Source: CAXTPV01 sp964249405 (GTDB lineage: Bacteria; Pseudomonadota; Alphaproteobacteria; Acetobacterales; Acetobacteraceae). Taken from it: a stretch of 10,491 nt of DNA. Positions 1 to 6,505 of this stretch are shown here, piece after piece. Made by a program: the position numbers and the translations under genes. The DNA is taken from positions 1-10,491 of the forward strand of contig CAXUBX010000100.1 in assembly GCA_964249405.1 (NCBI GenBank), written 5' to 3'. Within the stretch, counting starts at the first letter, position 1. Every line of letters begins with the position of its first letter. Below the pieces are notes generated by a model that was given only the letters and a program-made list of their open reading frames with translations, ran no database searches and had not been told where the DNA came from.

Positions 1-805
1 GCCGGACGGCCGCCTCGATCGCCGGCAGCGTGAGGCGCTCGACCCGTCGCCAGGGCTGGGCGTCGGTCCCGCGTCGCACCCGGAGCGGCATCTCGATGCT
101 CACCGGCAGATCCGGCGCGCCATCGCGAAGGGCGGCGAGCAACGGCGCGTGATCGACGTCGCCGTCCCCGAACGGCACGTGCCGCCAACCCTCGTCGGTC
201 CGTCGCACCGACTTGAGATGGAGGTGCCCGGCAGCCCGCAGCGCGAGCAGGGCGTCGGCGACCGGGTCGACATCCGGCCGATGGGAGACCGTGTTCCCCG
301 GATCGTAGTTGAGGCGGACGCGCGGCGAGGCGAGCCGCTCGACCAGCGCGACCCCGTCCGACGCGAGGTCGATCAGGTTGGGGCGCCCGTCCCCCGGGTT
401 CTCGAGGCCGATCGTGATGTCGAGCGTCTCCGCGTGGCGGACGAGGCTCGCGACGTTGCGGCGGAACGCCGTCTCGTTCGCGCGGAGCGCGGCGTTGGTG
501 TTGATGATCGCGGCGCCGAGGGCCTGGGCGAAGTCCATCCGGCGCCGGAACACCTCGACGGCGTCCCCGCCGCCGAGATCGATGTGAGAGGAGACGGCAT
601 GGCAGCGCAGGCCGTTGGCAGCGAGCCAGCCCGCGTACTGCCTGGCGGATGCGGGCGAGAACGCCGTCTCGTCGAAGGGATCGGTGTAGCCGACGATGAA
701 GGCGGGCTCGACATGGGTGACGCCGCACGCCGAGAGGCTCGCGAGGGTCGAGGGCGCATCCCAGCCGTCATAGGGCGCGGTCGAGACCGAGATGATCCGG
801 GCCAT
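1..805 (-). CDS. Sugar phosphate isomerase/epimerase-like TIM-barrel protein (3' end cut by window edge)
   Basis: The reading frame opens with ATG at 805 and stays open for 268 codons to the left edge, so the C-terminus lies outside the window. The translation begins MARIISVSTAPYDGWD and fits the xylose-isomerase-like TIM-barrel family (AP endonuclease 2 fold). Visible barrel motifs, in order, are THVEPAF (strand 2), SSHIDLGGG, GLENPGDGRP, NYDPGNT, HLHLKSV and SIEMPLRVRR. The Glu of GLENP, the Asp of NYDPGN, the His of HLK and the Glu of SIEMP are the usual divalent-metal ligands. Family members isomerise or epimerise small sugars, sugar phosphates or hydroxy-ketoacids in the cytoplasm. The start lies 2 bases after the permease stop, so the gene is the third of a tightly packed operon and probably acts on the imported compound or its oxidation product. 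The exact substrate cannot be read from the sequence. A dehydratase or hydroxypyruvate-isomerase-like role is equally possible. Confidence 0.87.
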   Translation of the reverse strand, partial: MARIISVSTAPYDGWDAPSTLASLSACGVTHVEPAFIVGYTDPFDETAFSPASARQYAGWLAANGLRCHAVSSHIDLGGGDAVEVFRRRMDFAQALGAAIINTNAALRANETAFRRNVASLVRHAETLDITIGLENPGDGRPNLIDLASDGVALVERLASPRVRLNYDPGNTVSHRPDVDPVADALLALRAAGHLHLKSVRRTDEGWRHVPFGDGDVDHAPLLAALRDGAPDLPVSIEMPLRVRRGTDAQPWRRVERLTLPAIEAAVR

Positions 806-807
806 TC

Positions 808-2385
808 TCAGCCGCCCTCGGCGGGGACGACGATGGCGGCGACGACCGGCAAGGACTGCACCAGGCTGAGCAGGCACATCAGCATCAGCAGCCCGAGGCT
901 CCAGCCGATCACCCGGCGGAGGATCGCGGCCTCCTGCCCGACCAGCGAGACGGTGGCCGACGCGACCGCGAGGCTCTGCACGCTGATCGCCTTGGCGACC
1001 ACGCCGCCCGACGAGTTCGACGCCGCGGCGAGCAGGGGCGGAATGCCGACACCGTGGGCCGCCACGAGCTGGAGATTGCCGAACAGCACGTTCGACGAGC
1101 TGTCGGACCCGGTCAGCGCCGACCCGATCCACCCGATGAGCGGAGACGCGAGCGCGAAGCCGACCGGGCCGAGACCGGCCAGCAGCAGCCCGATCGTCCG
1201 CGTCTGGCCGGACAGGTTGGCGACGAAGGCGAGCGCGAAGATCGCCATCACGGTGAGCACCGCCCCGCCGATCTTGCGCGCGGTCGCGCGATAGCTCCGC
1301 CAGGCCTCGCGCGGCGCGATCCGGAGCGTCGCGACCGTGAGCAGGCCGGCGAGGAGGAGCAGCGTGCCCGTGGTGCCGAGCACGTCGAGCCGGAAGGCGG
1401 TCGGCACCCGCGTCCCGTTCGCGAGCGAGACCGCGAGGCCGGGCCAGTCGAATTCGATCCGGGTCCGGCGCAGCAGCGCACCCAGGCGCGGGAGCTGCGC
1501 CGCGCTGAACACCACCACGATGATCGCGTAAGGGGCCAGCGCGAGCACCGTCTGGCGGCGCGGCCCGCCTCCCGCCGGCCTCGTGCGACGCGCCGCGAGC
1601 ACGATGGCCCCGGACGCCGCCAGCGACGCCACGACGTCGGCGAGCCTGACGGAGACGAAGTTCGACACCGCGAACTGGGCGGTCCCGAACACAAGGCCGG
1701 CGAGCAGCGCGACCGGCCAGTGCGCGCGGAGCGACGGCACGCCGTCCACGAGGAACAGCAGGATGAACGGCACGAGGGCCGCGAGCAGCGGCGTCTGGCG
1801 TCCGACCATCTCGCCGAGCGAGGCGAGCGGCAGGCCGGTCGCCGACGACAACGCCACGATCGGCAGGGCGAGCGTTCCGAAGGCGACGGGAACGCTGTCG
1901 GCGATCAGGGCGCACACCGCCGCCTGCATCGGCGCGACCCCGGCCGCGACCAGCATCGCGCCGCAGATCGCGACCGGCGCGCCGGCCCCGATCAGTCCTT
2001 CGAGCAGGCCGCCGAACCCGTAGGCGATCAGCAGCACCTGAACCGGTTGCGCGCCGCCGACGCGGGCGAACACGCCGCGCAGCGCGTCGAAATGTCCGCT
2101 TTCGACCGTGAGATCGTAGATCCAGATCGCGTTCAGGATCACCCAGGCGACCGAGACCAAACCGAAGGCGGCCCCGAGCACCGCCATGTCGAGGGCGGGC
2201 ACCACCCCGACCCCGTAGACCAGGACCGCGATCAGGATCGCGGTCGCGAGGGATGCGATCGCGGCGCGCTCGGCGCGCCAGCCGGCGACGCCGAGCAGCG
2301 CGAACAGCACCAGGATCGGCCCGAGCGCCACCAGCGAAGACCAGCCGAGCGAGCCGAGAACCGGGGCGACAACCTGCCGGACCAT
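808..2385 (-). CDS. LctP-family L-lactate/hydroxy-acid permease
   Basis: The 525-residue protein is hydrophobic throughout, with 12 or more likely membrane segments, and its length is normal for the LctP family (TC 2.A.14). Family signatures are visible. These are WVILNAIWIYDLTVESG (residues 81-97), YGFGGLLEGLIGAGAPVAI (122-140), ADSVPVAFGTLALPI (162-176), GEMVGRQTPLL (191-201) and SPLIGWIGSALTGSDSSSN (414-432), followed by SNSSGGVVAKAISVQSLAVA (457-476). Known members are inner-membrane proton symporters for lactate and glycolate. The ATG at 2385 is preceded by a GGGAG element about 9 bases upstream. The gene lies 18 bases after the SDR stop, and its stop is 2 bases before the next ATG, so all three are probably co-transcribed. 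No lactate dehydrogenase gene (lldD, dld or lutABC) is nearby. The SDR and isomerase neighbours suggest a different hydroxy acid or sugar acid, so I leave the symbol blank. Confidence 0.93.
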   Translation of the reverse strand: MVRQVVAPVLGSLGWSSLVALGPILVLFALLGVAGWRAERAAIASLATAILIAVLVYGVGVVPALDMAVLGAAFGLVSVAWVILNAIWIYDLTVESGHFDALRGVFARVGGAQPVQVLLIAYGFGGLLEGLIGAGAPVAICGAMLVAAGVAPMQAAVCALIADSVPVAFGTLALPIVALSSATGLPLASLGEMVGRQTPLLAALVPFILLFLVDGVPSLRAHWPVALLAGLVFGTAQFAVSNFVSVRLADVVASLAASGAIVLAARRTRPAGGGPRRQTVLALAPYAIIVVVFSAAQLPRLGALLRRTRIEFDWPGLAVSLANGTRVPTAFRLDVLGTTGTLLLLAGLLTVATLRIAPREAWRSYRATARKIGGAVLTVMAIFALAFVANLSGQTRTIGLLLAGLGPVGFALASPLIGWIGSALTGSDSSSNVLFGNLQLVAAHGVGIPPLLAAASNSSGGVVAKAISVQSLAVASATVSLVGQEAAILRRVIGWSLGLLMLMCLLSLVQSLPVVAAIVVPAEGG

Positions 2386-2403
2386 CCCGTCCCACTCCCG
2401 CCG

Positions 2404-3162
2404 TTATCGGATGTGCGAGCCGCCGTTGATGTCCCAGGTCGCGCCGGTCACGTAGGAGGTCGACGGCCGGCAGAGGAAGGCGATCACGTCGGCGACGTCG
2501 TCGGTGGTGCCGGAGCGGTTCATCGGCACGTCGGCGACCAGCCTCGCGCGGCGCTCCGGATCGAGCTTGCCGGCCGTGATGTCGGTGTCGATCAGGCCGG
2601 GGGCCACCGCGTTGACGGTGATGCCGTGCGGCCCGACCTCGCGCGCCAGCGCACGCGCGAAGCCGAGCAGCGCCGCCTTGGCCGCCGAATAGGCGACGCC
2701 GCCGAACACCCCGCCGCCACGCTCGGCGGAGACCGAGGACAGCATCACCACCCGGCCGAAGCCGCGCTCGACCATCCCGGGGATCGCCCGTCTGGTAGCG
2801 AGGAACGAGCCGTGCACGTTGATCCGCATCACGCGCTCCCATTCCGGGACAGTGACGTCGCGGAACGTGACCGGCGAGGTGACGCCGGCATTGTTCACGA
2901 GGGCGCCGACCGGCGGCAGGTCCGCCTCGATCGCGGCATGCGCGGCCTCGATCTCGGGCTCCGAGGTCACGTCGCAACGGTAGCCGCGGACCGGGACGCC
3001 GACCCGGCCGCCGACCGCGCGCGCGGTCTCGGCAGCGGCGTCGCCGTCGATGTCGAGCACGGCGACGGCCCAGCCCTCGGCGGCGAGGATCTCGGCGGTG
3101 CGGCGCCCGATGCCGCGCCGCGACCCGGCGCCGGTGACGATCGCGGTACGGAGTTCGGCCAT
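2404..3162 (-). CDS. SDR-family NAD(P)-dependent oxidoreductase (FabG-like)
   Basis: This is a classical short-chain dehydrogenase/reductase of 252 residues, counted from the ATG at 3162. The cofactor loop TGAGSRRGIG is at residues 10-19, and NNAG is at 90-93. The active site has a Ser in LSSVS (about 143) with Tyr158 and Lys162 in YSAAK. The C-terminal ATWDINGG (241-248) is typical of the family. An acidic run (LDIDGD, about 36-41) at the end of strand 2 favours NAD over NADP. Its likely role is to oxidise a hydroxyl group of the compound brought in by the adjacent LctP-type permease. It is the first gene of the leftward operon and is divergent from the GntR regulator. A TTG at 3174 would add four residues, but that codon lies at the edge of the palindromic operator, so ATG is preferred. 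The Shine-Dalgarno upstream of the ATG is weak. The substrate is unassigned; names such as 3-oxoacyl-ACP reductase would be generic here. Confidence 0.92.
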   Translation of the reverse strand: MAELRTAIVTGAGSRRGIGRRTAEILAAEGWAVAVLDIDGDAAAETARAVGGRVGVPVRGYRCDVTSEPEIEAAHAAIEADLPPVGALVNNAGVTSPVTFRDVTVPEWERVMRINVHGSFLATRRAIPGMVERGFGRVVMLSSVSAERGGGVFGGVAYSAAKAALLGFARALAREVGPHGITVNAVAPGLIDTDITAGKLDPERRARLVADVPMNRSGTTDDVADVIAFLCRPSTSYVTGATWDINGGSHIR

Positions 3163-3173
3163 GCGCGCGCCCA

Positions 3174-3199
3174 ATGTCTAATTGTCGACAATTAGACAT
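3174..3199. promoter_or_regulatory. Perfect 26-bp palindromic operator, probable GntR/FCD binding site
   Basis: The half-site ATGTCTAATTGTC (3174-3186) is followed immediately by its exact reverse complement (3187-3199). The core ATTGTCGACAAT resembles known FadR/FCD-subfamily operators. TGTC occurs twice in each half with a period of 8 bases, so the site may bind two dimers. It lies between the divergent SDR and gntR genes, ending 12 bases from the SDR start codon and 55 bases before the gntR start. The palindrome is seen directly; its binding partner is inferred. Confidence 0.85.
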
Positions 3200-3226
3200 A
3201 TAGCCGATCGGTGCCGGCGCGGTAAA
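3190..3226 (-). promoter_or_regulatory. Candidate promoter of the SDR-permease-isomerase operon
   Basis: On the minus strand, TTTACC (3226-3221) and TATATG (3202-3197) are separated by 18 bases and form a plausible sigma-70-type -35/-10 pair. Initiation would fall near 3190, inside the palindrome, leaving a leader of about 28 bases before the SDR ATG. A regulator bound to the palindrome would cover the -10 edge and the start site, which fits simple repression. No convincing promoter could be picked for the divergent gntR gene. Confidence 0.45.
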
Positions 3227-3253
3227 GTGCCGTCGCGGGGAGATGACGGCACG

Positions 3254-3916
3254 ATGGACCTGGGATCGCTCGGCGCGGTCGATCGCAGCACGCTGCGGGA
3301 GCGCTGCCTCGCCGCGCTTCGCTCGGCGATCACGACGGGACGAATCGCGTCCGGCGCGCATCTGAGCGAGATCCCGCTGGCGGAGACGCTCGGGGTCAGC
3401 CGGGCCACCGTCCGCGAGGCGCTCCGCCACCTCCAGCAGGACGGGCTGATCGTGGCCGGACGCCGCGGCATGCTCCGGGTCCGGACGCTCGACGAGGGAG
3501 GGATCCGCGAGCTCTACGAGGTGCGGGCGGCGCTCGAGGGGTCGGCGGCCGAAACGCTGGCGACGCGGGCGGACCGCACGGCCGCGACGGCGGCGCTCGG
3601 AGACGCGATCAGCCGCCTCGAGGACGCCGAAGGCGACCTGCCGGCGCAGGTGGAAGCGGATCTCGGCTTCCACGTGACCCTGTGCGAGCTCGCGGGGAAC
3701 GCGACGCTGCTGCGGCTCTGGCGGTCGCTGGAAGGCGCGATCCGGGTGACGATCATGCATGCCGGCCCGGGACGCGCGTTGCACAACATGTCGGCCGCCC
3801 GGCATCGGCCGATCGCGGCGTCGATCGCCCGGGGGGACGCCGAGGCGGCCCGTGACACGATCAGGCGGCACATGGCGGAGGCGGCGGATCGGCTGGTGCG
3901 CGATCCCGGCCGATGA
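3254..3916 (+). CDS. GntR-family transcriptional regulator, FCD (FadR) subfamily
   Basis: The 220-residue protein has the normal length and layout for FCD-type GntR regulators. A winged helix-turn-helix spans about residues 11-77, with the recognition region LAETLGVSRATVREALRHL (42-60) followed by a wing (DGLIVAGRRGMLRV). An all-helical FCD ligand domain follows at about 84-212. In that domain Asp136, His140, His184 and His206 match the metal-binding D-x3-H...H...H pattern of FCD proteins that sense small organic acids. The ATG at 3254 is preceded by GGGGAG about 11 bases upstream. A TTG at 3182 is also in frame but lies inside the palindrome and would add 24 residues before the normal N-terminus. 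The divergent layout and the shared operator make it the probable local repressor of the SDR-permease-isomerase operon, with an organic acid as the likely inducer. Confidence 0.93.
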   Translation: MDLGSLGAVDRSTLRERCLAALRSAITTGRIASGAHLSEIPLAETLGVSRATVREALRHLQQDGLIVAGRRGMLRVRTLDEGGIRELYEVRAALEGSAAETLATRADRTAATAALGDAISRLEDAEGDLPAQVEADLGFHVTLCELAGNATLLRLWRSLEGAIRVTIMHAGPGRALHNMSAARHRPIAASIARGDAEAARDTIRRHMAEAADRLVRDPGR

Positions 3917-3961
3917 GGCCCGACCTCGCCGCCGGTGTCCGAGCGCTCCGTCGACCTTCCG

Positions 3962-5248
3962 CTACGGCGAGCCACCCTGCTGGACCTCGACCGTGACGTG
4001 CGAGAGCGAGGCGAACCGGGCCAGGCGCTCGCGGTAGAAGCGTGGATCATGCTCCTGGCGTGTCGCGACGGAGAGGATCGCGCCGAGGTGTCCTGGACCG
4101 AGACGCCAGAGATGCAGGTCGGTCAGCCGATCGCCTTCGCCTTCGACGATGCGCCGGATCGCCTCCGGCAACTCCGGGTCGGGGCGCATGTCGAGCAGGA
4201 TCGCCGCGGTGTCGCGCGCGAGGCCGTAGGACCAGGCGGCGATCACCCCCGCGCCGGCGATGCCCGCCAGCGGATCCATCCATGGCCAGCCGAAGACGCG
4301 GGCGAGCACCAGGCCCGCGATCACCAGCACCGAGACCGCGGCGTCGGCGAGGACGTGGATGACGGCGGCACGCATGTTGTTGTCCCGGTGGGCGGCGGAA
4401 GGCGCGTGGTCGTGCTCGGCGAACGCGACCGGGTGATCCCGGCCGTCGATCACGAGGTGCACGGTGAACGCGTGCGGCTCCGGGATCGCCTCCCTGCCCT
4501 GCAGGCAGTCGCCGCGCGGCTCCAGGGCGAACACCTCCCTCGTCCCGTCCGGGCGCACCGTCTCGACCCTCGCCGCGGACGCCGGCGGCAGCACGCCTTC
4601 CAGGGCACGAAGTCGGAAGACGGGCGGGTGTCCCCGCTCGACCACCGCGAGGCCCAGCACGCCTCCGGCTGTGGCGATGCGGTGCTCGTCGTCGTGATCG
4701 TGGCGGCCGCGGCCGTGGTCGTGCCCCCGCGAAGGTCCATGGTGATCATGCGGCGCACCGCCGCCCAGCAGCCAGACGCTGGCGACGTTCACGACGAGGC
4801 CGAGACAGGCGACCGGGATCGCCTCGTCGAAGCGGATCGGCACCGGATGGACGACGCGATGGAGCGCCTCGTAGCCGATCAGCAACGCGATCATCGCCAG
4901 CGCGATCGCGCTGGTGAAGCCCGCGAGATCGCCGAGCTTGCCGGTGCCGAAGCTGAACCGCGCGTCGTCCGCGTGCGCCCGGGCGAAGCGGTAGGCGAGT
5001 GCCGCCAGCGTCAGCGCGCCCGCGTGCGTGCTCATGTGGATGCCTTCGGCGATCAGCGCGATCGAGCCGAACAGCAGCCCCGCCACGATCTCGGCGATCA
5101 TCGTGACCAGGCAGAGCGCGATGACCCACCAGGTCCGTCGCTCGGCCCGCTCGTGGCCCTCGCCGAGGAAGACATGCGCGTGGGCGGCCGGAAGAACCGA
5201 CGGGAACCCCGCCGGCGCGGGTCGGTCGGACATCGCCGGCTCCGTCAT
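3962..5248 (-). CDS. dmeF: CDF-family Co(II)/Ni(II) efflux transporter, DmeF-like, with an extra loop domain
   Basis: The protein is 428 residues from the ATG at 5248, which overlaps the repressor stop as ATGA; an in-frame ATG at 5233 would remove five residues. Six membrane segments of the cation diffusion facilitator fold are visible. TM2 carries HMSTH (71-75) and TM5 carries HVLAD (298-302), the paired metal-site motifs. RFSFGTGKLGDLAGF (97-111) is typical of the DmeF group. The loop between TM4 and TM5 is rich in His and Asp (about 167-190 and 278-287). Between those stretches lies an additional hydrophilic domain (about 191-277) containing PPVFRLR, VETVRPDGT and IPEPHAFTV, which makes the protein roughly 100 residues longer than short DmeF proteins. 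A cytoplasmic C-terminal domain follows (about 357-428, with LTDLHLWRLGPGH). It probably exports Co(II)/Ni(II) from the cytoplasm by proton antiport. Metal choice is inferred from the motifs and from the paired RcnR-type repressor. Confidence 0.9.
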   Translation of the reverse strand: MTEPAMSDRPAPAGFPSVLPAAHAHVFLGEGHERAERRTWWVIALCLVTMIAEIVAGLLFGSIALIAEGIHMSTHAGALTLAALAYRFARAHADDARFSFGTGKLGDLAGFTSAIALAMIALLIGYEALHRVVHPVPIRFDEAIPVACLGLVVNVASVWLLGGGAPHDHHGPSRGHDHGRGRHDHDDEHRIATAGGVLGLAVVERGHPPVFRLRALEGVLPPASAARVETVRPDGTREVFALEPRGDCLQGREAIPEPHAFTVHLVIDGRDHPVAFAEHDHAPSAAHRDNNMRAAVIHVLADAAVSVLVIAGLVLARVFGWPWMDPLAGIAGAGVIAAWSYGLARDTAAILLDMRPDPELPEAIRRIVEGEGDRLTDLHLWRLGPGHLGAILSVATRQEHDPRFYRERLARFASLSHVTVEVQQGGSP

Positions 5249-5523
5249 TTCAGGTAGGTGCGGATCACCGCGAGCAGCTGCCCGGCGGCGTCCTCGTCGA
5301 GCGCGCCCGGGTGCGTCTCCGGGTCGACGAGATGCGTGCGGACGTGGTCCTCGACCACTTCGGCCATCAGCCCGGCCATCGCGGCGCGCGTGCTGGCGAG
5401 GAGATGCATGACCTGCTCGCACCCGGCCTCGCTCTCGAGCGCGCGCTCGACGGCCTCGACCTGCCCGCGGATCCGTCGCACCCGGGCCAGCAGCTTCGCC
5501 CTGTCGCGAACGGTGTGGGCCAT
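5245..5523 (-). CDS. dmeR: RcnR/CsoR-family Ni/Co-responsive repressor, DmeR-like
   Basis: This 92-residue all-helical protein has the length and pattern of the metal-sensing FrmR/RcnR/CsoR family (LLARVRRIRGQVEAVERALE near the N-terminus). Four residues match the nickel/cobalt ligand set of E. coli RcnR exactly in number: His3, Cys35, His60 and His64. This argues against a copper sensor (Cys-His-Cys) or a formaldehyde sensor. It is expected to bind DNA as a tetramer without metal and to release on Ni(II) or Co(II) binding. The ATG at 5523 follows an AGGA element about 9 bases upstream. The stop overlaps the dmeF start by ATGA, so the two are translationally coupled, as in dmeRF operons described in rhizobia. 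An inverted repeat 13 bases upstream is its probable autoregulatory operator. Confidence 0.92.
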   Translation of the reverse strand: MAHTVRDRAKLLARVRRIRGQVEAVERALESEAGCEQVMHLLASTRAAMAGLMAEVVEDHVRTHLVDPETHPGALDEDAAGQLLAVIRTYLK

Positions 5524-5536
5524 GACCCGTCCTACG

Positions 5537-5555
5537 GATAGGGGGCACCCCTATC
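5537..5555. promoter_or_regulatory. Inverted repeat, probable DmeR operator
   Basis: GATAGGGG (5537-5544) and its exact complement CCCCTATC (5548-5555) are separated by three bases. An AT-flanked G-tract with its mirrored C-tract is the usual site type for RcnR/DmeR/InrS repressors. It lies in the 40-base gap between the argC stop and the dmeR start. A possible promoter, TTGATA (5558-5553) and TAGGAC (5535-5530) with a 17-base spacer, would place most of the repeat inside the spacer. The repeat is seen directly; its function is inferred from family precedent. Confidence 0.8.
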
Positions 5556-5563
5556 AAGCGCGT

Positions 5564-6505
5564 TCAGGCGGCCGGCGCCGATCCGAGCGCCAGCATCAGG
5601 CGGATGTTCTCGATCGCGGCGCCGGCGGCGCCGCGGCCGAGATTGTCGAGCCGGGCGGTGAGCACGACGTGCGGGTGATCGTCGCTGCCGTGGACGCGGA
5701 GCTCGAGCGCGTCGGAGTTCGCGAGCGCCGCGGCGTCGAGCGCGCCGGCCCCGTCGTCGAGCACGCGGATCGCGGCACTCGACGCATGGAAGCGCGCGAG
5801 CGAGGCGCGGATCATCGACGCGGTGAGCCGGCCGGGCAGCAGGTCGAGGAACAGCGGGATCGAGACGATCATCCCCTGCGGAAGATGCGCGACGGAGGGG
5901 ACGAAGATCGGCCGGCGCGCGAGGCCGGCATGCAGCGCGATCTCGGGGATGTGCTTGTGGGCAAGGTCGAGCGCGTAGAGCTCGAAGGCCGGTCCGCCGT
6001 CCCGCTCGTGCGCCTCGATCATCGCGCGGCCGCCGCCCGTGTAGCCGGACACCGCGTTGATCGCGACCGGATGATCGGCCGGGATGATGCCGTCGGCGAG
6101 CAGCGGGCGGAGCAGCGCGATCGCCCCGGTCGGATAGCAGCCCGGGTTGCTGACCCGCGGCGCCTCGGCGATCGCGCGCGGCTGGGTCGGGCCGAGCTCG
6201 GGCAAGCCGTAGGCCCAGTCGGGCGCGGTCCGGTGCGCCGTCGAGGCGTCGAGGATCTTCGGGGCGCGGCCCTCCTCCCGGGCGATCACGTCGACGATCC
6301 GGACGGCGTCGCGTGCGGCGTCGTCGGGGAGGCAGAGCACGACGAGATCGGCGTCCCGCATCACCGCGCGACGGGCGTCCTCGTCCTTCCGGAGTCCGGG
6401 GTCGATCGCGAGCAGCGAGACCGGCAGCGACCCCAGCCGCTGGCGGATGCCGAGGCCCGTCGTGCCGGCCTCGCCGTCGATGAAGACGGAGCGGACCAGG
6501 CTCAG
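5564..6505 (-). CDS. argC: N-acetyl-gamma-glutamyl-phosphate reductase, type 2 (non-standard start)
   Basis: ArgC reduces N-acetylglutamyl 5-phosphate to the semialdehyde with NADPH in the third step of arginine synthesis. The 313-residue length fits the short, type 2 form. Visible motifs are FIDGEAGTTGLGI (cofactor loop, about 8-20), the catalytic cysteine in SNPGCYPTGA (Cys123), AVSGYTGGGR (151-160) and the histidine region HKHIPEI (183-189). The reading frame is intact up to the conserved N-terminus, but no ATG, GTG or TTG lies between the rpsI end and the FIDGEAG motif. The best start is CTG at 6505-6503, which overlaps the rpsI stop (CTGA) and suggests coupled reinitiation. A second CTG is at 6499. 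The first canonical start codons downstream (GTG ATG, near residue 48) would delete the cofactor loop. The rplM-rpsI-argC order is common in related bacteria. Confidence 0.88.
   Translation of the reverse strand: MSLVRSVFIDGEAGTTGLGIRQRLGSLPVSLLAIDPGLRKDEDARRAVMRDADLVVLCLPDDAARDAVRIVDVIAREEGRAPKILDASTAHRTAPDWAYGLPELGPTQPRAIAEAPRVSNPGCYPTGAIALLRPLLADGIIPADHPVAINAVSGYTGGGRAMIEAHERDGGPAFELYALDLAHKHIPEIALHAGLARRPIFVPSVAHLPQGMIVSIPLFLDLLPGRLTASMIRASLARFHASSAAIRVLDDGAGALDAAALANSDALELRVHGSDDHPHVVLTARLDNLGRGAAGAAIENIRLMLALGSAPAA

Noticed and set aside
149..1294. Plus-strand open frame of 381 codons near the left edge
   Set aside because: It is low in complexity and antisense to the TIM-barrel and permease genes, which have clear family motifs.
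1054..3195. Long plus-strand open frame (713 codons) opposite the permease and SDR genes
   Set aside because: Its translation is Arg/Asp/Glu/Gln-rich with no domain, and it lies antisense to two well-supported genes. Long antisense frames are expected in GC-rich DNA with strong third-position bias.
3163..3253. TTG starts for the SDR (3174) and GntR (3182) genes
   Set aside because: Both lie inside the palindromic operator, lack a Shine-Dalgarno sequence and add residues before the conserved family N-termini.
3917..3961. Possible bidirectional terminator between the convergent gntR and dmeF genes
   Set aside because: The only complementary pair (CTCGCCG near 3925 with CGGCGAG near 3966) has a loop of over 30 bases and no T run.
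3935..5257. Plus-strand open frame of 440 codons opposite dmeF
   Set aside because: It is antisense to a well-supported CDF transporter, with biased composition and no recognisable domain.
5249..5557. Extended start for the CDF exporter at 5557
   Set aside because: The extra residues are an out-of-frame reading of dmeR and include the operator. The ATGA overlap at 5248 is the normal start.
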